This document shows positions 25,403-34,930 of a DNA stretch of 64,000 bases, in pieces. How positions within the stretch are numbered: position 1 is the first letter of the stretch; each line of letters begins with the position of its first letter. This DNA is from R-RK-3 sp031399085. GTDB lineage: Bacteria; Pseudomonadota; Alphaproteobacteria; Rhizobiales; Rhodomicrobiaceae. The stretch is from positions 43,978-107,977 of the forward strand of contig JANNOQ010000057.1 in assembly GCA_031399085.1 (NCBI GenBank), written 5' to 3'. The notes under the pieces were generated by a model, which did not search any database, was not told the DNA's origin, and saw nothing but the letters and a program-made list of their open reading frames with translations. Position numbers and translations under genes: made by a program.

Positions 25403-27799
25403 ATGACGGTCCAAGGCATCGGCGCAGCCGTTAAGCGGCGCGAGGACTTCCGGTTCATCAAGGGCGTCGGCAAATACACCGACGACATCAACCTGCCGCA
25501 CCAGCTTTATTGCTACATTTTGCGCTCGCCGGTCGCGCACGCGAAAATCCGCAGCGTCAACACCGATGCGGCCAAGGCCGCGCCCGGCGTGGCGGCGGTC
25601 TTCACCGGCGCCGATATTGACGCATCCGGCGTCGGCGGCATTCCCTGTGGCTGGCTGGTGACCGACGTGCATGGCGGTCCGATGAAGGAGCCCAAACACC
25701 CGATCCTGGCCTCCGGAAAGGTCCGCCATGTGGGCGACCCGGTCGCGGCGGTGCTGGCGGAGAGCTTCAATCAAGCCAAGGACGCGGCCGAGCTGATTCA
25801 GCTCGATCTGGAAGAGCTGCCGGCGGTGGTCGACATGAAATCGGCATTGAGCGCGTCGAGGACGGGCGCGGGGACTTTGGTGCATGACGAAGCACCCGAC
25901 AATCTCTGCTTCGAATGGGAGCTGGGCGACAAGGCCGCGACCGAGGCTGCCTTCGCCCGCGCCGCGCATGTCACCAAAATCGACCTCATCAACAACCGCT
26001 TGGTGCCGAACGCGATGGAGCCGCGCGTTGCGATTGGCCATTATGAGATGGGGACGGACGATCACACGCTGTACACGACCAGCCAGAACCCGCATGTGAT
26101 CCGCCTGCTGATGGGCGCTTTCGTGCTCGGCATCCCGGAGCATAAGCTGCGCGTCTACGCCCCCGATGTCGGCGGCGGCTTCGGCTCGAAGATCTATCAT
26201 TACGCGGAAGAGGCGTTCGTCACCTGGGCGTCGAAGCGCGTCGGCCGGCCGGTGAAATGGACCTCCGAACGCGGCGAAGCGTTCCTGTCCGACGCGCATG
26301 GCCGCGACCACGTCACCCATGCCGAAATGGCCTTCGACGCGGATGGCCGCGCGATTGGCCTAAAGTGCCAGACGCTCGCCAATATGGGCGCTTATCTGTC
26401 CACCTTCGCGCCCTGCATTCCGACCTGGCTGCACGGCACGCTGCTGGCCGGGCAATATACGACGCCCGCCATCCACTGCAACGTCAAGGCGGTGTTCACC
26501 AATACCGTGCCGGTCGACGCCTATCGCGGCGCGGGCCGTCCTGAAGCGACCTATATTCTGGAACGGCTGATGAGCAAGGCCGCGCGGGAACTCGGCAAGG
26601 ATCAAGCCGAACTGCGCCGGATGAATTTCATTCAGCCAAACCAGTTCCCCTATCAAACGCCCGTCGCGGTGGTTTACGACACGGGCGACTATGAGACGAC
26701 CTTGAACAAGGCGTTGGAAATCTCCGACTATGCCAATTTTGAGGGCCGTCGCGCCGCCGCCCAAGCCAAGGGCAAGCTGCGCGGCATCGGCGTTGCGAGC
26801 TATATCGAGGCTTGCGGCATTGCCCCGTCGAGCCTGGTTGGCGCGCTCGGCGCCCGCGCGGGGCTCTACGAAGCCGCCACCGTCCGCGTCAATCCGACCG
26901 GCAGCGTCACGGTGCTCACCGGCAGCCATAGCCATGGCCAGGGTCACGAAACCACCTTTGCCCAGGTGGTGGCCTCCAAGCTCGGCATCGCCAATGAGCA
27001 GGTCGAGATCGTGCATGGCGACACCGACAAGGTGCCGTTCGGCATGGGCACTTACGGCTCGCGCTCGATCGCGGTCGGCGGCGCGGCGCTTGTCAACGCG
27101 CTCGACAAGGTGATCGAGAAGGGCCGCAAAATCGCGGCGCATCTGCTGGAAGCGTCGGCGGAGGACATCACGTTTGAGAATGGCGCTTACACGGTGAAGG
27201 GCACGGATAAGACCAAGGCCTTCGGCGAGATCGCGCTGACCGCCTATGTGCCGCACAAATATCCGATTGAGACGCTGGAGCCGGGCCTGGAGGAAACCTC
27301 GTTTTATGATCCGAAAAACTTCACCTATCCAGCAGGCACCTATATTTGCGAGGTGGAGATCGACCCGAAAACCGGCTTCACCGAGATCGTGTCCTTCGTC
27401 GCGGCGGACGATTTTGGCAATATCATCAATCCGATGATCGTCGAGGGGCAGGTTCATGGCGGCATCGCGCAGGGTATCGGTCAGGCGATGCTGGAAAATG
27501 CGGTGTATGATGAGAACGGCCAGCTCCTGACCGGCTCCTATATGGATTATTGCATGCCCCGCGCCGATGACGTGCCTTCGCTGCAGGTGCACACCGTGGC
27601 TGGCACGCCCTGCACGCATAATCCGCTCGGCGTCAAGGGGTGCGGCGAGGCCGGAGCGATCGGCGCGCCGCCGGCGGTCATCAACGCCATCGTCGATGCG
27701 CTGCGCGATTACGGCGTCGACCATATCGACATGCCCGCAACGCCGGAGAAGGTCTGGCGCGCGATCAATGCCGGCGCGACGCGGATGGCGGCGGAATAA
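25403..27799 (+). CDS. coxL: Molybdopterin-binding large subunit, form II CoxL-type
   Basis: The 798-residue catalytic subunit binds molybdopterin cytosine dinucleotide. The active-site loop reads AYRGAGR (residues 373-379). True CO dehydrogenases (form I) have AYRCSFR with the Cys that holds copper, so this is form II. The catalytic Glu749 is present in KGCGEAGAIG, and GGGFGSK and GQGHETTFAQ are intact. Form II enzymes are poorly assigned hydroxylases of aromatic, purine-like or other carbonyl compounds, and CO oxidation is unlikely on this motif. The frame is complete, with a GGGAGA site before the ATG. It lies between the small and medium subunit genes. Confidence 0.93.
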   Translation: MTVQGIGAAVKRREDFRFIKGVGKYTDDINLPHQLYCYILRSPVAHAKIRSVNTDAAKAAPGVAAVFTGADIDASGVGGIPCGWLVTDVHGGPMKEPKHPILASGKVRHVGDPVAAVLAESFNQAKDAAELIQLDLEELPAVVDMKSALSASRTGAGTLVHDEAPDNLCFEWELGDKAATEAAFARAAHVTKIDLINNRLVPNAMEPRVAIGHYEMGTDDHTLYTTSQNPHVIRLLMGAFVLGIPEHKLRVYAPDVGGGFGSKIYHYAEEAFVTWASKRVGRPVKWTSERGEAFLSDAHGRDHVTHAEMAFDADGRAIGLKCQTLANMGAYLSTFAPCIPTWLHGTLLAGQYTTPAIHCNVKAVFTNTVPVDAYRGAGRPEATYILERLMSKAARELGKDQAELRRMNFIQPNQFPYQTPVAVVYDTGDYETTLNKALEISDYANFEGRRAAAQAKGKLRGIGVASYIEACGIAPSSLVGALGARAGLYEAATVRVNPTGSVTVLTGSHSHGQGHETTFAQVVASKLGIANEQVEIVHGDTDKVPFGMGTYGSRSIAVGGAALVNALDKVIEKGRKIAAHLLEASAEDITFENGAYTVKGTDKTKAFGEIALTAYVPHKYPIETLEPGLEETSFYDPKNFTYPAGTYICEVEIDPKTGFTEIVSFVAADDFGNIINPMIVEGQVHGGIAQGIGQAMLENAVYDENGQLLTGSYMDYCMPRADDVPSLQVHTVAGTPCTHNPLGVKGCGEAGAIGAPPAVINAIVDALRDYGVDHIDMPATPEKVWRAINAGATRMAAE

Positions 27800-27852
27800 G
27801 CGTTCAATGCGGCCGTCAACGGTCAGCGGAAAAAGAACAGCTGGAGGAAACA

Positions 27853-28677
27853 ATGTACAGCTTTGACTATGTGCGCCCCTCATCGGTGGCGGAGGCGGTT
27901 CAGGCGCTCGCGGGCAAAGAGGCGACCCTGATCGCGGGCGGACACACGCTCATCCCGACCTTGAAGCAGCGCCTCGCGAAGCCGCGCCTGCTTGTCGATC
28001 TTGGCAATATCGCGGAGCTCAAAGGCATCCGCCGCGAGGGCAATCGCGATGGCGATTTCATCGTGATCGGCGCGACCACGACCCATGCCGAAATTGCCGC
28101 CAGCAGCGACGTCCGCTCGGCGATCCCCGCGCTCGCCCTGCTCGCGGGCGGAATCGGCGACCCCCAGGTGCGCTATCGCGGCACGGTCGGCGGCTCGGTC
28201 GCCAATAACGATCCGGCGGCGGACTATCCGGCGGCGGTACTGGGATTAGGCGCGAGTGTTGTGACCAACAAGCGCCAGATCGAGGCGGACAGCTTCTTCA
28301 TCGGCCTGTTCTCGACCGCGCTGCAACCCGGCGAAATCATCACCGCGATCCGCTTTCCGGTCCCGGTGCGCGCGGGCTACGCCAAGTTCGAGCAGCGCGC
28401 CTCGCGTTTCTGCCTCGTCAGCGTCTTCGCCGCGCAGAAGAAAGGCGGCATGTTCTCCGCCGGGGACGTACGGGTGGCGGTCTCTGGCACCGGCAAGACC
28501 GGCGTCTTTCGCGTGCCCGAAATGGAGCAGGCCCTGAAGGCCAATTTCGCGCCGCAGGCTGTGACAGGCATCAAGGTCTCGGCGTCGGGCCTGACGGGCG
28601 ACATGCATGGCAGCGCCGAATATCGCGCGGCGCTCGTCACCGTGATGGCGGAACGCGCTGTCGCCGCCGCCGCATGA
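27853..28677 (+). CDS. coxM: FAD-binding medium subunit of the molybdenum hydroxylase (CoxM-like)
   Basis: The 274-residue flavoprotein subunit has the FAD motifs AGGHTLIP near residue 31 and TVGGSVANNDPAAD near residue 115. It accepts electrons from the iron-sulfur subunit and passes them to quinone or another acceptor. GGAGG six bases upstream fixes ATG 27853, although an open frame extends 213 bases further into the large-subunit gene. No maturation genes (coxD, coxE, coxF, coxG) follow; the operon ends at a repeat hairpin. Confidence 0.92.
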   Translation: MYSFDYVRPSSVAEAVQALAGKEATLIAGGHTLIPTLKQRLAKPRLLVDLGNIAELKGIRREGNRDGDFIVIGATTTHAEIAASSDVRSAIPALALLAGGIGDPQVRYRGTVGGSVANNDPAADYPAAVLGLGASVVTNKRQIEADSFFIGLFSTALQPGEIITAIRFPVPVRAGYAKFEQRASRFCLVSVFAAQKKGGMFSAGDVRVAVSGTGKTGVFRVPEMEQALKANFAPQAVTGIKVSASGLTGDMHGSAEYRAALVTVMAERAVAAAA

Positions 28678-28710
28678 ACCTTCAGCCGATAGAAATGGGA
28701 TATAAACACC

Positions 28711-28772
28711 GTCGCCCCGGCCTTTGAGCCGGGGCCCATTTGCCTAACCACTCGACATGAAATAGAGGCGAC
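28711..28772. repeat. Palindromic dispersed repeat, GTCGCC-ended copy
   Basis: A strong hairpin GCCCCGGC / GCCGGGGC at the left end is followed by CCATTTGCCTA, and GGCGAC closes the unit. The left half matches the copy at 56090 closely, including the CCCATTTGCCT tail. Its position just after the coxM-like stop suggests it may also end transcription. Confidence 0.7.
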
Positions 28773-28827
28773 GAGAGTTGATCCGGATAGTCGCTGTGCG
28801 GGGAGTCGCGAGGGGTGCGGCGGGCAC

Positions 28828-30087
28828 ATGCTTTACATTTTAATTCTGATAATGACCCTGTGGGCAGTCAACGCCCTAGCGGACCAGCGGGAGGCGACGC
28901 CGCCGCTGCCGGTTAAACAATTCTCCAACGAGACAAACAAGGCGATTGCCGAGTACCGCGCCGCCTATGCCGCATACCAACAAGCCACCCAAGCCTATGA
29001 GCGCCAGGCGTCAGATTATTGGGATTTGGTCGATGCAAAGCGCCAGGCGCGCCGCAAGAAACGCGCCGCGGGCAAGGCCATCGAGCTGGCGGATTATGTG
29101 CCGGACCAGCCACCGGTCTATTCCGGCCCGCGCGAACCCGCCCAGCCGCCAGTCCTGCCGCCCCGCGCCCAACCCAAAAAGAAGCCGCCAAAACGAGGGC
29201 TGCCGGTCGTGGCCGATTTTCTGCGGGAAGCCAAGACGCGCTACAAATTCGTTCCCGAAAGGGCGGCGGTGGAGATCGACTATAAGCGGGCTTATGCGCG
29301 GGCGGCGCTCGCGGCGGGCATCAGCAAGGAGCAGGCTGTCCGGATTTACGGCTTCGAGGCAGGCGGAAATGGACCGCATGATGTTCAGGCAGGGCTTGAG
29401 TCGAAGAAAAAAGGCGCCAAGCCTATCAGCACCGCGCTTGGCTATAATCAGCTGCTGGTTGCAAACACGATCGGGCTGCTGGCGGCGCATGGCGCAGATT
29501 TTATCACGACGCTGACTGAGCGTGCGGCTGCTGCGGCCGGATCGCGACGCAAAGCGCTGAATGGAAAAATCTCAGCGCTTCGGAGCATGGTCAAATTCGC
29601 CCGCAGCTTCCCCTACCGCTGGGCAACCCATGTGCAAATTGCCCAATCGGCTAAAGGCTGGGGCGTGCACGCGCTGATCCTCGACATCGACATCGGACCG
29701 CTGCTGCAGACGCAAAAGCTGTTCAATTCGCTCAGCTACGCCAAACGCGGAGGCTATGACCGGCCGTTGACCGCCGCCGAGCTGGAACTGATGAACCTGA
29801 CGGGCGATGGCAATGGCTTCGATATGCTGACGATGCCAGCAGCCATGCGCGACAAAGTCCCGACCGCGAATTTCTTCCAGCGCGGCGGTTATGAGCGCAA
29901 TCCGGTCGCGAGCAGAAACAATGTCGTTGCCAGCCTGATCGCGGCGATGGATCGGAGGATGGACAGTCAAGCCGCGCTGGACGGCTCCAAGGAGCTGGCC
30001 GCCGCATTCCAAGAAGTCGAGCAAGGCGACCAGCAGAGTAACGCGCCAGCCTCAGCCGCGCCCGCCGGAACGACGCTGTCCCGATGA
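28828..30087 (+). CDS. Secreted protein with lysozyme-like central domain (hypothetical)
   Basis: The 419 residues start with a signal peptide-like segment (to about residue 18, ALA). Residues 30-110 are Ala/Gln/Lys-rich with a probable coiled coil, followed by a Pro-rich linker. The central domain has YGFEAGGNGPHDVQAG and, about 30 residues on, STALGYNQLL. This layout recalls the catalytic Glu and the S-x-x-G-x-x-Q block of soluble lytic transglycosylases. The C-terminal tail is low-complexity. I do not recognise a named family, so peptidoglycan binding or cleavage is an inference. No neighbouring gene clarifies its role. Confidence 0.68.
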   Translation: MLYILILIMTLWAVNALADQREATPPLPVKQFSNETNKAIAEYRAAYAAYQQATQAYERQASDYWDLVDAKRQARRKKRAAGKAIELADYVPDQPPVYSGPREPAQPPVLPPRAQPKKKPPKRGLPVVADFLREAKTRYKFVPERAAVEIDYKRAYARAALAAGISKEQAVRIYGFEAGGNGPHDVQAGLESKKKGAKPISTALGYNQLLVANTIGLLAAHGADFITTLTERAAAAAGSRRKALNGKISALRSMVKFARSFPYRWATHVQIAQSAKGWGVHALILDIDIGPLLQTQKLFNSLSYAKRGGYDRPLTAAELELMNLTGDGNGFDMLTMPAAMRDKVPTANFFQRGGYERNPVASRNNVVASLIAAMDRRMDSQAALDGSKELAAAFQEVEQGDQQSNAPASAAPAGTTLSR

Positions 30088-30169
30088 GCTAGCGCGGGAT
30101 GAGGAAGAGTGTAACCGGTTTTCCGCTCATTATCTGGTCAAAATTTTGGATTGATCAATCCAAAATCAT

Positions 30170-30688
30170 TCACTGCACCAATTGGGCGCCTGGCTGTCCC
30201 TGCACTTCATCCAAATAGGGCATGAACACACTCAGGAAGTGAACGCGCTCTTTCGGGTTGAGCTGGGCGAGCATGGCGGCGACCATCGGCTTGGCCGCTT
30301 CCCGCGCCGCCTTTTCCTTCACGAACAGCTCGTTCATCGCCGTGTCCAGCTCTTCCTCGGTGTAGCTGCCCTTCTCAATCAGCCGGCCAATGCCGAGCCG
30401 GGCCTGGCGCACATCGCGCCAATAAGACGCAAGGTTGGGTTTATGGTCATAGAAGATCGCGTTGATTTCGTTCCGCCGTTCCTTGGGAAGTCCGTGCATG
30501 AAACGCTGACTGCGCTCCAACACCACGGGCATATCCCACAGGCCGCCTTTGCGAACGGCCCACATGCTGCCGAACACCACCCCTAGAACCGCCAGATTGG
30601 CGCAGAGCGATACGATCAGCAGTATCCACATCCAACGGGGGGCCCGGCGCACGACAGGCTGTCCACTATCCGCGACGACGCGGCTCAT
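30170..30688 (-). CDS. Membrane-anchored periplasmic sensor (CnrX/ZraP-like)
   Basis: The 172 residues have one N-terminal transmembrane helix (about 20-42) and a periplasmic helical domain with an LPKERRNEI-type motif and the closing LNPKERVHF block typical of the heavy-metal sensor / Spy-ZraP group. His64, His81 and His149 could be metal ligands. In the CnrYXH system such a sensor releases the sigma factor from its membrane anti-sigma. Here the start overlaps the anti-sigma stop (ATGA), so the three regulatory genes form one unit. Metal specificity is unknown. Confidence 0.78.
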   Translation of the reverse strand: MSRVVADSGQPVVRRAPRWMWILLIVSLCANLAVLGVVFGSMWAVRKGGLWDMPVVLERSQRFMHGLPKERRNEINAIFYDHKPNLASYWRDVRQARLGIGRLIEKGSYTEEELDTAMNELFVKEKAAREAAKPMVAAMLAQLNPKERVHFLSVFMPYLDEVQGQPGAQLVQ

Positions 30689-31242
30689 AGCTGCTCCTGC
30701 TCATGCAGTCCGCTCGGTTCGAACAACGACCCGGCAAAGGCGACGCCGGCGCCGCCATCGGTCGAGGAGGCAAGCATATCAATGCCGCGTAAGGCCGGGA
30801 CAGCATCGCCCGACGCGCCGATATAGACGCCCAGCACCAGCGACGCCGCCAGTAGCGCGACCTCTCCCCATAGCGAACCGGTAGGCAAGCGGATCGGAAA
30901 CGGCAATAGCCGGGGCCGCGTCGCGCTGCCGCCAAGCGGCATTTCAAGCAAGGAGGATGAACCTCGATTTTGCCGCAGGGCGAAAGCGGCGGTGATGACG
31001 CATTTTTCGATCTCAAGCCGGGGCGAGCCTTGGGGAGCGCAGCACAGCACGCGGTCAAGCATCTTATGCTCGGCATAAAGCCTGGCCGCCGCCTCATCTG
31101 TCTCGATGAACGCCGACAGCCTGGCGCAGCAGCTCTTCGGCCAGCGAGAGGGGTTCGCGCCGGCCATCTCTAGCGCCCGCTCAAGCTCTTTCAGCAAATC
31201 TTCCCGGGTATGTTTCGTGTTCATTCTTGGTCCAAATTCCAT
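30685..31242 (-). CDS. Membrane-bound anti-sigma factor-like protein (CnrY-like role)
   Basis: The 185 residues contain an N-terminal helical region (ELERAL...RWP...LSAFIETDEAAARLYAE, LDRVL) of the type seen in small alphaproteobacterial anti-sigma factors. One transmembrane helix near residues 130-148 follows, then a short periplasmic tail. There is no zinc motif (HxxxCxxC). Position between the sigma gene and the periplasmic sensor supports the role. ATG 31242 overlaps the sigma stop by one base; ATG 31224 is an alternative. The assignment depends strongly on gene context. Confidence 0.65.
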   Translation of the reverse strand: MEFGPRMNTKHTREDLLKELERALEMAGANPSRWPKSCCARLSAFIETDEAAARLYAEHKMLDRVLCCAPQGSPRLEIEKCVITAAFALRQNRGSSSLLEMPLGGSATRPRLLPFPIRLPTGSLWGEVALLAASLVLGVYIGASGDAVPALRGIDMLASSTDGGAGVAFAGSLFEPSGLHEQEQL

Positions 31243-32003
31243 CAATCAGCGTCGTCATCGGCCAGGAGCATCCGCCATTCGGGTTCAAGCTGGCGCCTCA
31301 AGCTGCGCCTTGCCCGGCTGAGCAGCGATTCGATGGCTTCGGCTGTGGTATCCATCACGCTCGCCGCTTCCGCCATGCTCAGCTCTTCATAGTGACACAA
31401 AATCATTGCTAAGCGCTGCCGCTCTGGCAGGGATTGGAGCGCGGCATTGACCTTGACCGAGACCTGCCCATCCAGCAACGCGCGCTCTTGCGTGGCGGGC
31501 TGAGCAACGTCAAAATTCTCGGGCCAGGCTTCTTCATCCCGCTTTCGCAACCGATCCAGACAAATATTCGCCGTAACCCTGGTCAACCAGGTGGTCAGAC
31601 GGGCCTTAGCCGGTTCATAGCTGCCCGCATGGGTCCAAAGCCGCAGCAATGCTTCCTGCGCCGCTTCTTCCGCGCGAGCCTCATTGCCGAGCATCCGGCG
31701 CGTAACCGCCAGCACGCGCGGCAAATGACGCCGCACCAAAGTCGAATAGGCCTCACGATCGCCGCCGGCGACGCGCAGCGCCAGAGCCGCATCATCGTCT
31801 GGCGCGCTCAGGGAAGCGGTGCGTTGCTGCTGAGGAAGCACATTATGCGCCGGCACGCTCGCGCCTTCCTTCCGCAGTCTGCAATGGTTCCAAAACCGAG
31901 CGCCCCGGCATTCATCCGCCCGCGGCAGAGAGGTTTGTTGAACGCCTGTCATATCCCTGTATACGCGTTGCCGCCACGGAGTCCGTCGCAAATCTTGTTT
32001 CAT
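31242..32003 (-). CDS. ECF-type RNA polymerase sigma factor
   Basis: The 253-residue protein has sigma region 2 near residues 75-140 (DREAYSTLVRRH, AEEAAQEALLRLW) and region 4 near residues 190-240 (LPERQRLAMILCHYEELSMAEAA, then SLLSRARRSLRR). An N-terminal stretch of about 65 residues ahead of region 2 has no sigma homology. The start at 32003 overlaps the glnE stop (ATGA), which supports it; ATG 31952 is an alternative that removes part of the extension. It is probably held by the membrane protein encoded next and released by the periplasmic sensor. Confidence 0.85.
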   Translation of the reverse strand: MKQDLRRTPWRQRVYRDMTGVQQTSLPRADECRGARFWNHCRLRKEGASVPAHNVLPQQQRTASLSAPDDDAALALRVAGGDREAYSTLVRRHLPRVLAVTRRMLGNEARAEEAAQEALLRLWTHAGSYEPAKARLTTWLTRVTANICLDRLRKRDEEAWPENFDVAQPATQERALLDGQVSVKVNAALQSLPERQRLAMILCHYEELSMAEAASVMDTTAEAIESLLSRARRSLRRQLEPEWRMLLADDDAD

Positions 32004-34930
32004 GTGACGAGTTTGTCAAAACTTTGCGCGACGGCGTCGTGAACCTCCTTCATCAATGACTCCAAACGGGAAAAATTCGGTACGCCCGCCGCTCGGCTGA
32101 GCATCGTCTTGAGGCCGGCGGGGGCCTTGGCAGGATCGAAACGGCCATCCTGGCAGAGCCGCTTGATCTGGATCAGGCCGTGATAAAGCCGCGCGGCGGG
32201 CAGCAAGACCTCCGCATCGGCGTCGGCCAGCACGCCCGCCGCGCGCATTTTCTCAAGCGCCCCGGCGGTATTCTGATCGAGAATATCGGGGTGGTGATGG
32301 GCATGGATCAATTGCAGATACTGGGCGATGAATTCGACGTCGATCAGCCCGCCGGGCACATATTTGATATCCCAAACGTCGTTGGAGCCCTTCTCCTGCG
32401 CGATGCGGCCGCGCATGTCGCGGACGTCTTTGGCGGTCTTGGCGCGGTCGCGGGGCCGGCACAGCACGCCGCGAATGGTCGCCTCGATGTCGCGCGTCAG
32501 GCTCTCCGGACCCGAGATCGCGCGGGCGCGGGTCAGCGCCATATGCTCCCAGGTCCAGGCGTCCGTGTTCTGATAGGCGACGAAAGCGGGAAGGCTGGTC
32601 GCGACCGGCCCTGAATTGCCCGACGGCCTTAGCCGCATGTCGACCTCGTAAAGTCCACCCTCGGCGGTTGGGGAGGACAGGGCGCTGATGAGCCGTTGGG
32701 TCGCGCGAGCGTAATATTGCGTCGGCGCCAGCGGCTTGAGGCCGATGGACATCATCGCATCGGTTTCATATCGGTACATCACGATCAAATCGAGATCGGA
32801 GGTGGCGGTCATCTCCCGGCCGCCGAGCTTGCCCATGCCGATGACGGCCATTTCGCCGCCGGGAACGCGCCCATGCGTGCGCACGATCATCGACTCAACT
32901 TGCGCATGGAGACCGGCGATAAGCTGGTCGGCGAGCGCGGTATAGGCCAGTCCGGTTTGTTCCGCGCCTACATCGCCCGACAGCACCCGCACGCCGATGA
33001 GAAAGGCCTGCTCCTGCCCGATCGCCCGCGCCCGGTCAAGGCCATCCTCATAGGACACGCTGGCCTCCAGATGACCGCGCACGATCGCGGCGAGTTCCTC
33101 CGGCGCGGGCAATTCGCCCAGGAAGCCGGGATCGAGCACCGCATCGACGAGGCGCGGGCGGCGGCTGACAAGGCGGGCGAGGCGCGGGGCGGTGCCCATG
33201 ATGTCGGCGAGGATTTCCAGCAGGCCCGGATTGTTGCGCAGCATGGCAAAGAGCTGCACGCCCGAAGGCAGCTCGGCGATGAAGCGGTCGAACGTGGCGA
33301 GCGCCAGATCAGGCTGGGCGGTACGCGCGAGGGCTTCGAGCAATTGCGGCTGGAACTCGGTGAGGGTTTCGCGGGCGCGGGCGGTGCGCATGGCGGGATA
33401 GCGCCCGAAATGCCAGCCGCGCACCGCCGCGATCACCGCCGAAGGGCTGGCGAAGCCCATCTCGGCGAGCGTCTGGGCTGTCGCGGGGTCCTCGCTGTCG
33501 CCGGTGAAGACGAGATTGCCCGGCGCGCCGGAACGGGAAAGCTCGGGCACATCCTCGAACAACGAGGCATAATGGGTCTCGACGGTCTCCAGCCGTTTGC
33601 GCACCGCCTTTGCCAGCGCATCGCTATTCTCATATCCAGAGAACCGGGCAACCAGCTCCAGCTTTTCCGGGCGCAAGGGCAGCGAATGCGTCTGCTCATC
33701 GTCGAGCATCTGGAGCCGATGTTCGATGCAACGAAGAAAGCCGTAGGCCTTGGCCATCTCATCGGCGGTCTGGCGCGTGATCCAGTCGCGCGCGGCAAGG
33801 CGGTCGAGCGCTGCAATGGTCGTCGACACGCGCAAATCGGCTTGCCGTCCACCGGCGATGAGCTGCTGGGTTTGAACGAAAAACTCGATCTCGCGGATGC
33901 CGCCGCGCCCAAGCTTCAGATTGTGACCGGCAACGGCGATCTGCGCATGGCCCTTGTGGGCGTGGATTTGCCGCTTCATCGCGTGAATGTCGGCAATCGC
34001 GGCATAGTCGAGATATTTGCGCCAGATATACGGGGAGAGCTGGCTCAGAAACGCCTCGCCCGCCGCGATGTCACCCGCCACCGGCCGCGCCTTGATGTAG
34101 GCGGCGCGCTCCCAATTCTGGCCGAAAGTCTCGTAATAATGCAGAGCCGCATCGATGGAGAGTGCGATGTGCGTCGCGCCGGGATCGGGCCGAAGGCGCA
34201 GATCGGTGCGGAACACATAGCCCTCGGGCGTGCGCTCGGCCATAAGCTTGACCAAATCACGGGTGAGCCGCACGAAAAAAGTGTTCGGCTCGACCCCCTT
34301 GGCAAGGCGTGCTTTTTCCGGGTCGTAGAAGACGACGAGGTCGATGTCGCTGGAATAATTCAGCTCGCGCGCGCCATATTTGCCCATGCCGAGAACGATG
34401 TAGCCGCTGTCCGCCTCCGGGGCTTCCGGGTCAGCCGGCAGGAATTTGCCTTGCTGGGCCGCCTCGCGCAGGAGGAAGCGGATGGCGGCGGCGACCAAAT
34501 GATCGGCAGCGTCCGAAAGCGCTTGCGTGACCTCGCTCACCGCCCATAAGCCGCCGAGATCGGCAAGCGCCGCGACCAGGGCGAGGCGGCGCTTTGCTTC
34601 GCGCAGCGGCTTCATCGCTTCGTCGTGACGGCGGCATTCGGCGATCTTGGAGGCGAGCGTTGCCGCGCTCCGGCGCAGATAGTCATGCGGGTCTGATTGC
34701 AGCGCGCGGACGAACTCGGCGGGATTGGACAGGATCAGCCGCGAGAGATAAGGCGATGTGCCGAAAATCCCAGTCACGAGCGTCAGCACGGGAGGAGCGT
34801 CGAGCAGCGCGGCAAGCGCCTTAGCCTCCACGCATTGCGCGGATCGGGCCCGCAGCTCGCGCATATGGCGCTCGGCCGTCTCGGGGTCGTGAACCAGAGG
34901 GGCGGATCGAATGCGGTCGGCAAGCGGCAA
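32000..34930 (-). CDS. glnE: Bifunctional glutamine synthetase adenylyltransferase / deadenylase
   Basis: The 976-residue protein has two nucleotidyltransferase halves. The N-terminal adenylyl-removing half has GMGKYGARELNYSSDIDLVVFYD, and the C-terminal adenylylating half has GMGKLGGREMTATSDLDLIVMY. Both keep the GS/GxxDLD-type Asp pair, so both activities should be intact. It switches glutamine synthetase off and on in answer to PII signals and glutamine. The start is TTG, backed by GAGGAGGAG eight bases upstream. It heads an operon with a sigma factor, anti-sigma and periplasmic sensor. Confidence 0.93.
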   Translation of the reverse strand: MPLADRIRSAPLVHDPETAERHMRELRARSAQCVEAKALAALLDAPPVLTLVTGIFGTSPYLSRLILSNPAEFVRALQSDPHDYLRRSAATLASKIAECRRHDEAMKPLREAKRRLALVAALADLGGLWAVSEVTQALSDAADHLVAAAIRFLLREAAQQGKFLPADPEAPEADSGYIVLGMGKYGARELNYSSDIDLVVFYDPEKARLAKGVEPNTFFVRLTRDLVKLMAERTPEGYVFRTDLRLRPDPGATHIALSIDAALHYYETFGQNWERAAYIKARPVAGDIAAGEAFLSQLSPYIWRKYLDYAAIADIHAMKRQIHAHKGHAQIAVAGHNLKLGRGGIREIEFFVQTQQLIAGGRQADLRVSTTIAALDRLAARDWITRQTADEMAKAYGFLRCIEHRLQMLDDEQTHSLPLRPEKLELVARFSGYENSDALAKAVRKRLETVETHYASLFEDVPELSRSGAPGNLVFTGDSEDPATAQTLAEMGFASPSAVIAAVRGWHFGRYPAMRTARARETLTEFQPQLLEALARTAQPDLALATFDRFIAELPSGVQLFAMLRNNPGLLEILADIMGTAPRLARLVSRRPRLVDAVLDPGFLGELPAPEELAAIVRGHLEASVSYEDGLDRARAIGQEQAFLIGVRVLSGDVGAEQTGLAYTALADQLIAGLHAQVESMIVRTHGRVPGGEMAVIGMGKLGGREMTATSDLDLIVMYRYETDAMMSIGLKPLAPTQYYARATQRLISALSSPTAEGGLYEVDMRLRPSGNSGPVATSLPAFVAYQNTDAWTWEHMALTRARAISGPESLTRDIEATIRGVLCRPRDRAKTAKDVRDMRGRIAQEKGSNDVWDIKYVPGGLIDVEFIAQYLQLIHAHHHPDILDQNTAGALEKMRAAGVLADADAEVLLPAARLYHGLIQIKRLCQDGRFDPAKAPAGLKTMLSRAAGVPNFSRLESLMKEVHDAVAQSFDKLVT

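Noticed and set aside
25400..27883. Long antisense frames over the large hydroxylase subunit
   Set aside because: High GC third-position bias creates long open frames on the opposite strand. The plus-strand protein has intact catalytic motifs.
32696..34549. 617-residue plus-strand frame inside glnE
   Set aside because: Shadow of glnE; its His/Arg/Gly-rich sequence has no domain pattern.
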